A stretch of 64,000 nucleotides of DNA, taken from Rostratula benghalensis (taxonomy: Eukaryota; Chordata; Aves; Charadriiformes; Rostratulidae). Where the stretch lies: positions 2,899,298 to 2,963,297 of the forward strand of contig VXAI01000097.1 of the NCBI GenBank assembly GCA_013399305.1, given 5' to 3'. A model generated the notes under the pieces. That model was not told where the DNA came from. It saw nothing but the letters and a program-made list of their open reading frames with translations, and did not search any database. The position numbers and the translations under genes were made by a program. Positions 33,078-47,400 of the stretch are shown here, one piece after another (position 1 is the first letter of the stretch; each line of letters begins with the position of its first letter).

Positions 33078-36000
33078 TTTTATTAGGCAGATTTTTTTCT
33101 CTGCGTGTTTTGCCTCATCCTCTCACAGCACCACTTAAGAGCACATCTGGTCAATAGACTGGTGCCTCCATCTGCTGTAGAAAGGCTTTCATGTCTCTTC
33201 AGTGGACCCTTGACCCTCTCAAGCTCCTGTTTAATCTGTCTCAAGCTACACAGCCCTTCTGCAGTTCCTTCACTCGGCAGGCTCAGCACTCTGAGCACAG
33301 TACATCTTCCACAGGTGAAGCCACCATTGTCCCCCAGCCTTCAGGAGAGGCACCTGCGCCTCCCAGCAGCCTGAGATGGAGATGGCCACATCCCAGCTAC
33401 GGATCTGTGTTGAAACCTTTAGAATTGCCATGGTCGGCTGGTCCAGCTGGTGCTGGGGAGCACTCCCTGTGGCCCATCAGCACTCTCACTGCACCAACTC
33501 TTGTGCACTGTTTCCAGTTCCTCTTCAAACCCCTGTCTGCACAAACTACAACTGCAAAGTCTCTCCTAGTTTGTCCTATTCGCTGTGCTTTGCGAGCCCT
33601 CCTCCTCAATAGCAGTTACACAGATGTTTTTTTCATCAACACTTCACTAGGAGCCTAAAGCTGACAGGCTTCACTTGCTAAGTGTTCTAAACACTACACT
33701 CTTGTGGCAAAAAGTAGTTGACCCATCTTCTCCTTTATCCCATGGTGGTCACATGAACCTCTAGCACAGAAAAGCTTTAATTTCAAAAGATACCTCTGTT
33801 AGTTATTATGAAGCCTATGAACAGCACAGCACCTAAGCAGAGGTTTTATGAATCATTCTATTAGAGTTATGAAATATTTTGCTGTGCCTAAAGTGAAACT
33901 CAGGTAGAGGTAGCTGGTATCTTAAGACAATTCATTGGGGAAAAAAATAAAATCACTTATGTAATGGACATTGAGTATAATTAAATAAGCATTTTATTTA
34001 GCATACATTTCACACATTACAAATCCGGTCACTTGCAAGACAGCTTTTGACTCATTCAGCAGAATCTTTCCCAAATGCCAATGGCTCTTAACTGCCAGAC
34101 TACAAAGCGATTTGCTACAACTATGCCAGGCACGTGTCGTCTTAATATAAGTGTACAGATTTACTGTGAACCAGTTTGTCAAGGAAAAAGACCAAAGTTC
34201 TCCATACTAAACTCAACCACTCTTAAACACTGGGGCTTCCAAGAAGCATCAATGTTTTGCTGATATAAATGTTTGTTGGCCGACAAATGCTACCCATTCT
34301 GATTCAATGAAGGCATTGTAGATAAAATGGAAAGTAGGACATAATCATCACCAAAAGTCATGACAATGACAAATATAAAAAGTAACTCCTCAAAAATATC
34401 CTTCCCCACTATTTAAGAAAAGGTATTAAGAACATGGAAAGCACAGCTACATTTGCACAAATAAAAGTATGTGGCTTCTGACAGAGAACCAAGATAATCT
34501 TAATCTGGCATCTGTCAGGAGCTGGTAAACTCCAACAACAATTAAGCTGGATGCAGTAAGTCCCAATGATGATATGTTAGGATTATATATGCTTTGGGAA
34601 TTTTCCCACAAGAAGGATGAGTGTTCTGCTGGAGTGCTCACTGGTAGACAGGAAATCTGAGTTAATTTCCCTCTTAGATCCAAGATATCCCACACAACCA
34701 TAAGACTATCACATGAACAAAGTGAATCCACAGTTCTTCTCTTGCCCCAAAAAGGGTTAAGAAACCACATTATAGTTTGCTCCTACAACCAGTTTGCTAA
34801 AATGAGCCAAAATTAAAACAGCATCTGGTTGGTCAACTTATCCTCAACTTTGAGCAATATGAAACATCAACAAATTAATGCTCAGCATGGCATTAAGAGG
34901 GTAGAGAGAATACCAAAATAGGCCGAAAAAACCCAACAAAACAGATCGAAAAAGCCAGCAAAATATAGGCAGGGAAACCACGGGAAGAAAAGAAGTTCTC
35001 AATCAACAAGTCAGGGCCTTGGAGAGGAAGAAGAAATTAGAGAATTCATGTCTTGAGCTCTCCGCACTTGTTTTTCAGAACAAATCCATGCACATATACT
35101 CCCCTAGAGCCCCGGTGTAAATGTTAGCAACACTATTGATCCAGTTTGAAATGTTTACCTCCCTTGTGTGATATCCACTTGTAAACTAAGTCAAAAGGCA
35201 TTTATTTCTTCACTATTAAAAAATCTAATTTATATTTTGAGGTATAATCAATATTTCTGAGTATTAATAATCTTCTTGAGAATTTACCATAACCTTCTTC
35301 CACCTAGTTATAGTTAAGTTAGTATTCTGTCTCTCATGTATCATGCAAACACCCATCAATCAGGCTCAGTAACACTTTTTATACTGTGTAACTAACTGCT
35401 CACAGAAAGATGCCTCATTTTTTAGCTAAAAAAAAGCAGAAATAATTCAGAGTTGCAAAGAGTTTTCCAAAAGTCTTAAACTGAGGGCACCTCACATGGG
35501 GCAGTTCTTTTGCAGAGCACCTTCAATAACTGATTGTAGGCAAGGCAGAGGATGTTAGATCCAATGTAAGCATTAATTTTGTGTTAGGAAAAAAGGAGAA
35601 GATTAAGTCCAGTACTATTTGTTTGAGAAGAGTTTTGTAACATCTAGGAGGGCACAATGTTAATATGTTCAGGCATTCTGGGCTCTCTCTCACATAGACA
35701 TATTCCTGTTAATTCACCAAAAATTTTATAGAACATAAAGCATTATGAAACTCTTCTGTTATTAGCACTTTTCAAGGAATGCTTTGGCTTTATGTATAAG
35801 AGTTCACTATTCATAAAATACAGTTGCATTGTGCTTTCTTTCATCTTTGAGTCACTCAATTCTAATTGATTGATCAATATTAGTGCTCTTTTATACTAAT
35901 TCCCCAGGTGCGTGAGTGGCTATATGCCCAGAAATTGCTCTTGCATATTTGTAAAGACTATGTATAATTTATTACCTTTTAGAAAAAGGTCAAGACCTAT

Positions 36001-39000
36001 TTGAAATATTCTCTACAAGCGTTAGCAGAGCAAAGCTCTCCAAAATAAAATATCCCTGAAAGAGAATAGATGATCTAACACCACTTGTGAATGTTTGCAA
36101 AAGAAAGGTTTCAAACTATAAATGCAAGAGTGCAGCACAACTTTGATGGCACCAGTCCTTTGAGCCACCCTGTTACTCTGATAAGAGGTTCATCAGGTTT
36201 TTTAACTGCTGGCCTAGGGGCCACAACAGCCAAACCAAATAGTCTGCAAATAGCCCTAGCAAAGTTTCCTCTTAAAAGACAAAACCAACAGAATAACTTC
36301 TCTGAATTGCATTGTGAAAAGGAAGTGTAGAAGGCTGCATTGGCCACTATATGAGGTGCTGTGGCTATTCCTCCCAGTAATAAAACAGTTGTTAGGCTGA
36401 GCAGAGACAAACTCCAGTAACAGCGATTTGGGCATCATCCTCAGTAATGGCCCAAGGCATCTGCTCATCATCTTGTTTTCTCCTTGCTCCTTATATAAAA
36501 TGAAAGTGGAGTGGAGAGGGAGCACACAGCTTCTGATTCCACTGCCAGCAACTGCAGTAGCTGGAGCAGGAAGGAGAAGACGTGGTAACGTGCTCTGGGC
36601 ATGCGTGTAGAGCAAGCAGCCTGGCACACCAGGCTTGGAGCACACTAGCAATGGTGTGGCATGCAGCTGAGAAGAACAATAAATAATACTGTGCTCTGAT
36701 AGGAAGAGGTTTTCTGAGAAGGTCAGGAAGGTGTGGGTTAGAAGGGGAATGCGTTAATCTAACATAGGCTAGTTTAATAGCGTGGGGAGAGGAAAACAAG
36801 TACCCAAATGCATGTTTCTCTCTTTTAATTTGCTCGCCACACAGTTCTGCTCCTGGAATTTCTCTTGATTCTTTCCTGATCAGGTTCCCTAAACAGTAGC
36901 CAAAGAGCTCTGCAAAATCCTCTTTCCCTGGCCTTGTTGGACATGCGTGTTTCAATCCATATTCTTCTCTTCAAGTAATTTCCTCAATACTGTTACATAG
37001 TGGCTAAACTGATACCGAGTGACAGCATCCACATGGGGAATGTTTAAGCCCACAGAAAGGTGAAAAAATGCTATAATATAATTTTTTTAAAAAATTACTT
37101 TTTAAGGGCGTTAACTCAGGAAGAGGTAACAGGACATTAGTTGGCCAGTCACATCCTCATCAATCTACAAAGTTAAAGAAAGTTTCAAGACAATTCAAGT
37201 AACTTCACAGACTTTAAGGAATTTATAAAAGCTGGCCTTTAAAACACAGAGTGCTGCTCAGGGAATCATACCAGAGCTTGTGTTCCTTTATACTGTGCTG
37301 TATTTTCAACCAGAGCCAATATGTGAAATATTGATATTTATAAATACTTCTCCATATGTTTCCCTATCTGATATTTAAAGGCTGCTGTCAGGTAAATGCA
37401 GGCTCAAGACAGTGTTGTATGTGTTTAGAAAATCCTAAATTGTCTCAAAGTCTGAAGATTATCTTCTGTCTCTCACTTAGTCTCACATTCAAACAGTTCT
37501 GCCGTTTTTCACTTTTATGTGAAAGCTCTTGTCTGTTCAGATGCACTCTTTAATTAAAATACTGAGCAGCAATGTAAGTCACCTCCTCACTGCTGCAACT
37601 TCTCCTTCTGCATTAACGATACACCCTTATCTTCTCCTTCCATTCAAATTAAAAACCCAGTATGTTAGATAAAGTTTTAACAAAATATGGACTCCATTTA
37701 GCATCATGTACTGAACACAATTCTGATTATGCCCTAGGACGTGTCGTTATACTGTATTTCAGAGTGGTACCCTATCTAGGAATGGTGTTTGATACCTTGC
37801 TAAAAAGGCCAGCAGGGAAAAGCCATTAAGCACTTTACATTCTCTCTTTCCCTCCAATTGGCTGACCTCTGAAACAATGTTTTTCATAGACAGTTCTATA
37901 GCAGAATGAAGATGAAGTTCGATGCAAGAAAAAAACAAGCACAGTAGGAGTGGGAGATGTTGCCAATGTACAGCTTGACTTTTGTTCCAGAGACTTTAGC
38001 TTTAGCAGCTGAAGATATTATCTCTCTGCAAGATGAAGGAGGTTTTTTTGCTAATACTCCAGAGAGGGAACTGCAGCAACTGGCACCACATGTGCTTGTG
38101 CTGCGGGATGGAGAGGCAGAGGTGAGGAAGAGAACTGGGATAGGAATATTTAAATTACTGCAACTACAGTGGCAGAGCTCTTGAGTCACTGCCTAGCAGC
38201 AGAACAAGAAGGAGGAGTGGGAGAAGTCCCCTGGAGAATAAAAATCTTGGTTCCACAGAAAGAGCAAGCCAGACTAAAGAATGCTACATTTTAACACCCT
38301 CACTCTGAACTCCGAAGACCACAGCTCAGCCGATTTCAAAGCCTGTTACGAGTAAAGTTATTATAACTAAAAACTCTTTTACAAAAAATATCTTACTAAA
38401 CTGTTCATTCTTCTTAAACTATTCTATTAAGCTATGCTGTCTGTGAAGAATTTAAAGCAGAAGGAAGTGTTCTTAATCCACTGGACAATCTGAGCAAAGT
38501 GTAAATGAGACTTGGGAGACCCCAGGAGCAGAATTCAAGGCTTTGGAATGTAGAGTTCCATAAGGGGAAGACACAGATGAGAAGTCTTCTGCTAAACACC
38601 TGGAACTGTGGCAACTATTAGCAATTACCACTAACTGATTCAGAAGCAGAAAGAAAAAAAGGAGTTCAAAACATCAAAGGAATATGGTATTGAGACAGCA
38701 GCCCATTTCTCAGAAGAGCTCCACAAGCAGGGGAAGTAATCCCTCAATATTCCCTGGAAGAGTTAAATCAAGTACCCACACTGGAACAGTTTAATGCTTC
38801 ACGTCTACACAACACTGCCAGACAGCTGATATGAAGCAAATAGATCCCTGTCCTGCAGACCATGTGGCTGATGACTATTTAGACAGAAAATTTAGATCTC
38901 AGTGGAAGGCAAAATGGATCTCATCCACAGGACTGACACTATTAGCAGATACTACTAAGAAACTGTGTAAAGCAGCCAGAATCAGGGAAGCAGTAGCTCA

Positions 39001-40442
39001 AAATTGACATCATGGCAGATTCTAGAAGCACACGATAATCCACTGGGTCACAGGGCTCATAAGAGATAAATGCTCACACTAACCAAGAAGGGTCTGCCAA
39101 AATGCCATTGGTAGATTAACGTAATGATGGTCCAGCCAAGTGGAAGCCAAGACTCAGCAGTGATAAGGAAAATAAGCAAATTAAATAAATAAATAGAGCA
39201 ATTTCGTATCCAGAGCAGATGCCCACAAACCACTTGGTGCCCCTGAAGATATGCAGAAAAATCATTCAGGAGTGGAAGAGGCAACTGTCTGTGTGACTTT
39301 AGTTTGAATCAGTTTAGTGAAACAACTAAATAACTTCCCATTGAACAGGCAGCACGAGAGAGTTAGAAAATCTGTGTCAGGATCCCTCGTGTCCCAAGAC
39401 ATACACATACTAGCACCTACACTGAGGCTCTTGATGCCTTCCTATATCTCTAACTCGAGGGTTCTGCAAAGCTGTGGGTCTGGCCCACTGCTCCTCAGGG
39501 TCTCTCTGGGAACAGGAATTGGGGTCAGGGCTCAGCCTTTGTGTGGACAAAAGCAGGAGGAGGAAATTTGCAGCACAAATTAACCCGCGTTCCCTGTACC
39601 AGCACGTGACTTCCAAACAGAGCTGCAGGCTGGTCTTTCCATTAGCTCCCTCTTGAATCAAATTTAAAACTTTTTGTTCTCATGTTTAAAACTCTACATA
39701 ATTATTTCCCTTTCCCCTGTGCTCCCTCCCCTGACAGCACTGAATCAACTCTTTCAAGAAAGCATTTGGTGTGTTGTGAGTCATCCCAACCTCAGTATGC
39801 ATATTTCGATGGATACACTCGCCTTTTCCCTCAAACAACCCTGTGCTTGTGTGTGGCATTACCACCTTTGTCTGATCCAGATCACTCATTCACTGGCTTT
39901 AAGCTTTCTTAGAAGGCCATAATTGTTTTAAAAGGATCTATTTTTATGGTATCTGTGTTAAACAATAATGTTATTAAATAATAACATAACCACCTCACTA
40001 TTGCCTTTCTCTTTCCCTGTATTTCATAATTTTCCTGTTCAATTAAATCTATAGCTAAACTGTAGGCTTTGGGGATAATTTTATGGTTTGGTTAAGCACA
40101 ATTTCAGATGATAAAAAGTAACTACTAGAAACACTGAAACATCCCAGTTAACTGAGGAGTTTCTATATATTAATGTACAGCAAGGAGATTTAAAATAAGA
40201 AAATACAACACTTTGCAATCATATTAATGTGCACATTCATATTAATGTACTTCAAGACTATCATTCATGGTGTACATGATGTACCAGTTATAAAAACGGC
40301 ATTTCTGGAGTTTACAAAATGGTCAAGAAAGCATACGTAAGAGCTTACAAAAGCCAAATCTATAAACTTCTTTTAACAATGTTCAAGAGAATTAATTCTT
40401 AGCAGCACTGCTAAATGTTGTTCATTACAAAGAACCTCTTAC

Positions 40443-40526
40443 CGGATCTAGGTTCTTAAAAAGAAGAATGTCCTTGCACGCCTCCTGCAGTCTGTTTCTT
40501 TGATCATCTGTTTTAGGGTGAATAAT
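40443..40526 (-). CDS. PRKAR2B: PRKAR2B exon 4
   Basis: A 28-codon exon encoding [20 protein letters not shown] and LLFKNLDP, identical in wording to mammalian RII-beta in this segment. Acceptor CTCCTCAG precedes 40526; donor GTAAGA follows 40443. It links the inhibitor region to domain A. Confidence 0.97.
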
Positions 40527-41646
40527 CTGAGGAGCATAACAGAAAAAACTTTAGAGTGGTTATCAAAGAGCAGCACTAGCTGAAGGACTGAGCTAATTCA
40601 GTTAAGCACTTTACACAATATTTTGGCCATGCTTCATAACACTTCCATTTCAAAACCTTCAAGATTTGAATAAACACACAGTGATAATATTACATCACCA
40701 TAGCATTAGCAAACAAAGCACTGCTGTATTTAAGCTAGCAAGATCTTAACATTTGTAGAATCCAGTTCATTTCTGCAAGGCATCCTGGATACCTTAACTC
40801 AACTACTGCTGCATAGACACTACTCTCTGATCATATTTGGAGCATGCATGTTTGGTAAAAAGCACCACTGTTATATTTAGCCATTTGTCATGACTGCTTC
40901 CCCCCAAAAAATTGTGAAATACTATCTGTGGGAAATTTATATCAGAAGTTTCACAGAGCAGACAACACACTTGACACTATACAAGGGAGCCAGAGATTTA
41001 CTAATTATTGATGTTTGGCTAAGCTGAGTATCAATCACATTGTTCATTTAGTTCATGTGCTTAAAACTGTATGCTTGGTTTCAAAGCTGTGATGAAAAAG
41101 GATAACCTTTTTGATAGTCAGAAATTCAAACATGCAAACTTGTCTTAAAAGTCATATTTATGTTATTTCACACTAGAAGCTAAGTAAAGGCCTTTAAAAG
41201 GGTGACATAAGTAAAAGCAAACAGTAGAGTTCGTTAGCTATTGCACTGTACATCTAAGAATCTTAGTGATTTTATAATTAACCTTTTTTTCTGCCTTCTG
41301 AAGGATACTATAATAATGAAGAAACTACTACAAGATTATCAGGACACCAAACAACCACTTTTAGGAACAGCTGCTCTTTGAGAAATGTAATTACACAAAA
41401 ATATTTTCTTAACAGACCACGATTCAAAGGTGTGGTAATTTAGAATAATTACATCAGGTCCTGCATGGGTGACTACTACAGAGGTTTTCAAAATGTTCCT
41501 TTAACATGAAAACTCCACAGATTATTAAAGTATATTACAATAAGAATGTCTTGAGAAGGAATGGTAATGCTGGTTACATTTTCCCCCCCTACATTTAATG
41601 CCCAAGAATTGAAAAAAATAAGTATTTGACTTAAAGCGTTAAATAC
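40527..41646 (-). other. PRKAR2B intron 3
   Basis: About 1.1 kb of AT-rich sequence; nothing recognizable. Confidence 0.85.
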
Positions 41647-41699
41647 CCTAGATTCTGTGTCGTCCTCTTCCTCATCAGGATTGTAAGCTTCTGCACACA
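41647..41699 (-). CDS. PRKAR2B: PRKAR2B exon 3 (first coding exon inside the window)
   Basis: A 53-nt exon: two bases finish the Val that follows the autophosphorylated Ser of RRAS, then CAEAYNPDEEEDDTESR, the acidic stretch after the inhibitor site. Acceptor TTATTTCAG precedes 41699; donor GTATTT follows 41647, a weak +4 to +6. The RRAS motif itself is encoded upstream, off the window. Confidence 0.95.
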
Positions 41700-42309
41700 C
41701 TGAAATAAATAAAAAAAAAGTATAATCTTAAATTGAAGTACAATACTGGTTCATAAGATTAACAGAACAGATTTGCAGATTGTTGTGTGGCACAGCAGTA
41801 CACCACAGCAATGTAACACACTCAAGAGAGAATCACAGAAGATACTGCTGATAGGGTCCACAGCAGGTCATCTCCAAACTGCCCCTGAAAAAAAGCCACA
41901 CTTGTACCACCTTTGGACATGTTTTTTTTCTGTGTTTTAAAAGATCTCTAATACACTTAGAAACTTCTCACCTAACATGTTCTAAGTGATCTTATTTTAT
42001 AATCTTTTTTTTTTTTTTTCTGATGTCTAAACTAATTCTTTCTTGTTAGAATTTAAGTTATCCATGCTGGATGCAGAGATCAGATCATTCCCTTCACATG
42101 GTTTGGGGGTTTTTACTGGTTTGTTGTTCGATTGTTTTGGAGGGTTTGAGGTTTGCATGTTGTTGTTTGGTTTTCTTTGTACTTGAAAACTCTCTTCTAC
42201 TTATCTTTTACATTTTAGGGTAAATAATTCTGATTCTTTAATTTTTCCTCAGGAGTCATGGTTTTCAGTTTTCTAACTTTTTTCCATTCTCTGAACTCTC
42301 TCCAATTAG

Positions 42310-44480
42310 CCCGACTCTTTATTGAAGTTTGATGCTCAAAACCGGACCCAGTATCTGAGCTGAGCAGAGCACTGACTACAATAAATTAATTACCCCATAC
42401 ATTTTGCAGGGTATGGCTTTTTCATCCAACCATACCTTTTTCACAACAGCTTGATTATGTTTACTCATGTAATATTAATTTCTTGTGGATTGTCTTCAAA
42501 ACCCACTGCTTAACCAGCTGTGTCCTGTACGCGCTCTTCTGCCCAATTTACACCTATTAAATATTACCTTATTCCCTAAGCCATTTCTCCAATGTGTCAG
42601 GATAATTTTCAGTTCTAATCCTGTTCTACGGCATCCTTCCAATCCATTCTCAGCTTCGTAACAACTGCAAATTTAAGAAGGATACTCTCTAATACATAAC
42701 CCAGATTATTACTGAAAAAAAACCAGAATAGTGTCTAAAATGAACTCTTGTGGAATAGACACCATAGTGAAACAAGAGTATCTGTTTATCCAACCTGTTT
42801 CACAGCTTACATTAAGACACTGCTTGATGTTCCCAAGCTTGTTTATAGGGGAGTCTTGTGAGACAGCACTCAGAAGTTTCTTCAAGTGAAAACAAGGGCC
42901 ATGTGCTCCTTTTGCTGTATCCACAAGTTTTAATCTCTTGTTACAGCGCATGGGATAGTTCCAACAAACCCATGCTGATTGCTGTTTGTTGCTTTCCTCC
43001 AGGTACTTAGAAAATGTTTGAATATTTGTCTGTAATTTTTCTAGAAATAAAAATTGTTTGTAAATCGCTGATAGGTCTCTTCCCTCTTTGGCTCACCTAC
43101 CCTTTTAAGGATCAGTTTCTCTATTTTTCTGGGGGGTTTTTTTTTCACACTGTCTCATCTCTCTCCTTCAGCTTTTCAGTGGTAATTGCTAACAGAGCTG
43201 AGACCAATTTAGCCAATTCTTCCGGTTTCCAAGTATAGTGTGTCTCAGGCACAGCTAACCTGGGAACACCTAATGCATTCAGTGCTCTCAGATTTGTCCC
43301 TTCTCTATTATTGGCTGAGTTTTCTATATGCTCTTAATACCACTAGTGTAGACCGATGTGCTTCTGTTAAGCAGTAGAGCAACACTTTCCTGGAACATGC
43401 TCTTACCAGAAGTATAATTCCAGAACAATTCCTTTTACTACCCATGTTCTTCCCTGTACACAGTCTTTTCTTGCTTACACTTTTTGGCCTCAGTTTCTTA
43501 GATTTTTTTTTTATTCTCTACATCTTTTGCTATTCTTTTGCACTTGTTCTGAATAATCCAAACTAGCTTTACTATTCTACATGGTTTCTTCTTTTGCTTG
43601 ATATAAATAAGGTGCCTATATTTTAGAAAAATTTCACATACTATGCTTTTTGCCCTTCTCCCATGCTGTCTCAATTTGCATTTTTTGTCTTTATATTTTG
43701 TCTTTGCAGAACAACCAATTCTTTTAACTTCTTTTCTACAGACTTATCTCTAAAGAGATTATGCCCACAGTCCTCTTATATCCCTGTTGTTCTCATTTTT
43801 TTACTGAACGTCTTTCCCTTCGTGAAATCTGTGAGCTCTGTCATGCCAAGGTAATTCTCTCTCAAGCTGCCTTTTGTCTCCCTGTTCTCAAACAGTTTCT
43901 CCCTTAGAGTTGGTTTCAAGTAGAATAGCTTCCCCTTCAACTGGTTTTCTCACCATGTCAAAATTTGGTCATGAACGCATTGAAAAACACATCAGGCAGT
44001 TGGTATTCTCCTTTATTGGTTTCCAACAGATAATTGATTAATTAAAATCTCCCATCATCATCTGCCCATCTCCCATCTGCCAATAAAAATCCCCACTCTC
44101 CTGGTCTGTTTGGTGGTTTGTACAATGCCTGCACAACAATGGGACCCACAAAGTTTCCCCTTTCTAGCATGACTCATGGACCACCAGTATGTCCACTTCC
44201 CTTTACAGCTGGGTCATAGCACAAGTGTCTGAACTTGATATACATCAGCAACAGCCTCTTCCTCCTCCCTGCCCTCCCTCCACGTCTTGCTATACTAGTT
44301 CAGTCACTCTATTGGCTCATGGATTAAGATTTCAGGTCCTCTGTTTTACTCCCCATATTTCCTATATTATCAAACAAACCTCCAACATAGTGACCAGGTA
44401 GACTCATTAACCTCCTCATTACCCATTCCAATTAAGATGATTTAATGCCAAAACATATCATTGCGCATATTATGCAGGGT
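42310..44480 (-). mobile_element. Degenerate CR1/L3-clade LINE, antisense, about 2.1 kb
   Basis: Many clauses align in order with antisense CR1-clade ORF2: the 'ggacccagtatctgagctga' segment, 'caaacccatgctgattgc', 'gctaacagagctgagaccaa', 'ggtggtttgtacaatgcctg' and 'caatgggacccacaaag'. It spans what would be the endonuclease-to-RT region. All frames carry stops. Divergence is much higher than for the other CR1 copies here, so it is an old insertion. Edges are approximate. Confidence 0.7.
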
Positions 44481-47400
44481 CCCAAAGGAAGTTTTTGCTC
44501 TCACTGTATCAGGCACCCAGCAAACATTAAAATTACAACTTCATAAAACTTGGCATCTTCAAAAACTTAAAGTAATTTAATACAAATCCCTCTGGAACTG
44601 ATTGAAAGATTCCTACCAAGTTTACTCAGGACTGGTTTGGTCCCAAATAATTACAAATGCCCACAAAAGGAAGTCTGCAATCTGTTGAACAACTATAATA
44701 TTTTACCCCCACATAAACAAAATGTTCCTAGCGACTATATTATGGTACTATAGTTACTTCAGTCTCATCTGAAATAAACTTTAGGGACTTTTATTTAAAC
44801 AGCAACAATAATCAAGTGCTAAGTAAGCACCATAACCTATCATACTGTAAAGCACTACTTTGTTTCAGGTGGTGTCAGCCGCTGTGCCCTAGTGCATATG
44901 TGTGTACATGGGAGTCAACAAACCGGTATTAATTACAGCGTTGTTATTATGTATTAAGGTACATCCTGCAGTGGATGTAGGAACAGTCTGCCACAACCTG
45001 AGCTACACTTACACCCTGCCCTTACTGTTGATAAAACCTCTACATGAAAAAAATTACACAACCCCAGAATTGAGTAGCTTTGATGCTGTTATCCTGGAAC
45101 TGACAGGTCTCGGAGAGCCTGGCTGAATGTTTAGCAGTCTTCCAGACCACACAAAAGAAATCGAATTGAGCCTCACCCATGCCCATCCTGAATCATCCTA
45201 CCAGTCCCTTTCACATAGCCCAAAGGAGGAGCAGTCCAGAAAGTAATGTTCCTGAGGACTTCTATGTCATCTAGTGTCTCTGCTCTAAAGACTCTTCTCT
45301 GCTACAAGGTCATTTCGTTAGTCTCATTAACTGTTATCAGCAGGTGCCTTCATTACTAATTTCTTCTTTTGCACTGATTACAGACAATGTCTTTAACAAC
45401 TGCAGTTTCTCCCGGCTAATGCCTGTCTGCCCAAATTTTAAAATGGTTTATTCTTATCATCTGTGATGGGAATCATACTCTCCTTGGTTTATATTTTTGC
45501 TATCATCAAGGATGCATCCTTCATTTGGGTCGCAAGTTAAAAGATTATACCAATGCTCTGGCTCTGCAGTTCTAAATACAGAATTTCCTTTTCTTCATTG
45601 CTTATTTCAGTAGCCTGTCTTACAGACTTTATAGTCTAGTAACGTATTAATTTCTAAGTGCCACTAGATGTCTCATGGAAAAACTTGATACGTTTTACTT
45701 TCATTCTTGAAATAATGGTCTGGGGCATTACTATGGTCCACTGGATTTTATGACATGACCATTGGGGCTTGGCACATAAGAATCCCAATGACATAAACCA
45801 CCTAAAACTAAATGTGATGCCTCTTATGTAGGCATCCACATCTGCAGAAGTCATCTGGATTCCTGTTACAGCCAATGGAGAGAAACTGGCACATTTATGA
45901 AGTGGTTCATCAGACCTGTATTACATGTTCAGATTAAGATGAGATTAATTAAAATTATGACTAATTGGCTGAGATAAATCCTGTCTCCCTTGAGATGAAT
46001 CCTGTTAGTTATAATAAGCTGCAAGATTGGCTCCTGCACTTCTCCATTTAGTCCATATTTCTTGGAAAACAAAGAAATTCATCATGTGTTGATGATAATA
46101 GGCTGCTCATGTGATAGCACACCTTCTTTGCTAATTTAATAAATTTCCTGGAGGACAGTCCATGATCACCAACTCTTTTGTTGATGGCTTGATTGGCATC
46201 ACAGACATTAATACTCTGAACAATTCTGCTGCTGGTGGCTGCAATACTCAGTGTTCAGTATTTTTATTTTTCTACCTCCCCAGCTCATTCCATACTCCTG
46301 ACAGTACACAGTGCATGGTGACTTTATCACGCTGCCACATTTTGCTACATGTCACTGCTGAATGCAATACCCACATCATTGCTCAAAAAGCAGTCCTAAT
46401 ACTGCTTTTTTTTCATTTCATCCCATGCATAATTATGGCATTAAAAATAGTGAACATTTTTATTCAGTTTTTCCAGCCAAGAGTTACGTTTCATATATAA
46501 TTCCCCAAGATGGATGCAAACAAGCCCAAATACATCAAAACAATGCATTTGTAGGAAACATCTGAATTGTCAAAAGGCAGTGCATTATTAAAATACACAT
46601 ACACTCAAAAACTGTGCACAACTCTAGATGGATTGCTTTGTCAGCAAGAAGAGCTAAGCTTCTCTAATTCACCATTCCAAGTAAAGTCAGTTTTCTGGTT
46701 GTCAGCTTGTAAATATGTTTTATATTCGAAACCAGAAATAGAGTCACTTTCAGATATGAATGAATTCTAAAATGAAAATTAGCATACAGTTAGTAATTGT
46801 AAGATCCTAAAAAATGTTAGTCATGCTCTGTTCCCTAGAAGTGTCAGGAAATAAGAAAACATCAATAATGAAACTAATGAAAATTCATATATAATCATAA
46901 AATAATGCATTATGCTCAAAACGTGACAGGAAAACCAATCGATATGTGTACCCTTTCCAAGGGGAGAACCACTGAATGATAAAGCATATTACAAAGAATT
47001 TTACAAGAGAAAAAGAGCTGTGGAAATATTTCTTCATCCCATCCAGGGCAAATTAAGACTACAGTTTTGCCAGCATGACAGGCTGGAGTGTGAAAACAGA
47101 CCATTTCTAGCCACTGTAGCTACACCACTTGTGCCCATCCCCTCATACAGCAAGAATGTCACTTCCCTTGTTTAACCATATGAAAACTGGTAAGGTGACT
47201 TAATAGTAGTGTGAGATTTTTTGTTTTGTCAGGACATACTTCTCTTCATCTGCTAAACACAGATTAGAAACATGGTGCACAGAGACTCCTTGCACAGCAG
47301 CTGGTAGTTCCAAACTAAACAGCAAATACTACCGGATCTCCAAAGTTTCTGACACAGAAACCCACTTTTTAACATCTCATCTGCCACTGCAGGAGGAACT

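Larger units (their letters stand above)
29156..40442 (-). other. PRKAR2B intron 4 (11.3 kb)
   Basis: Large AT-rich intron. It contains an AAAC-rich run (30444-30467), a diverged 77-bp direct repeat pair (31604-31680 and 32901-32977), a small antisense CR1 (33019-33077) and an unusually GC-rich 560-bp segment (33100-33660) of unknown origin. Short open frames elsewhere have no recognizable product. Confidence 0.8.

Noticed and set aside
41823..41890. Possible CR1 trace ('gaatcacagaag', 'aggtcatctcc')
   Set aside because: Too short and too diverged to separate from chance.
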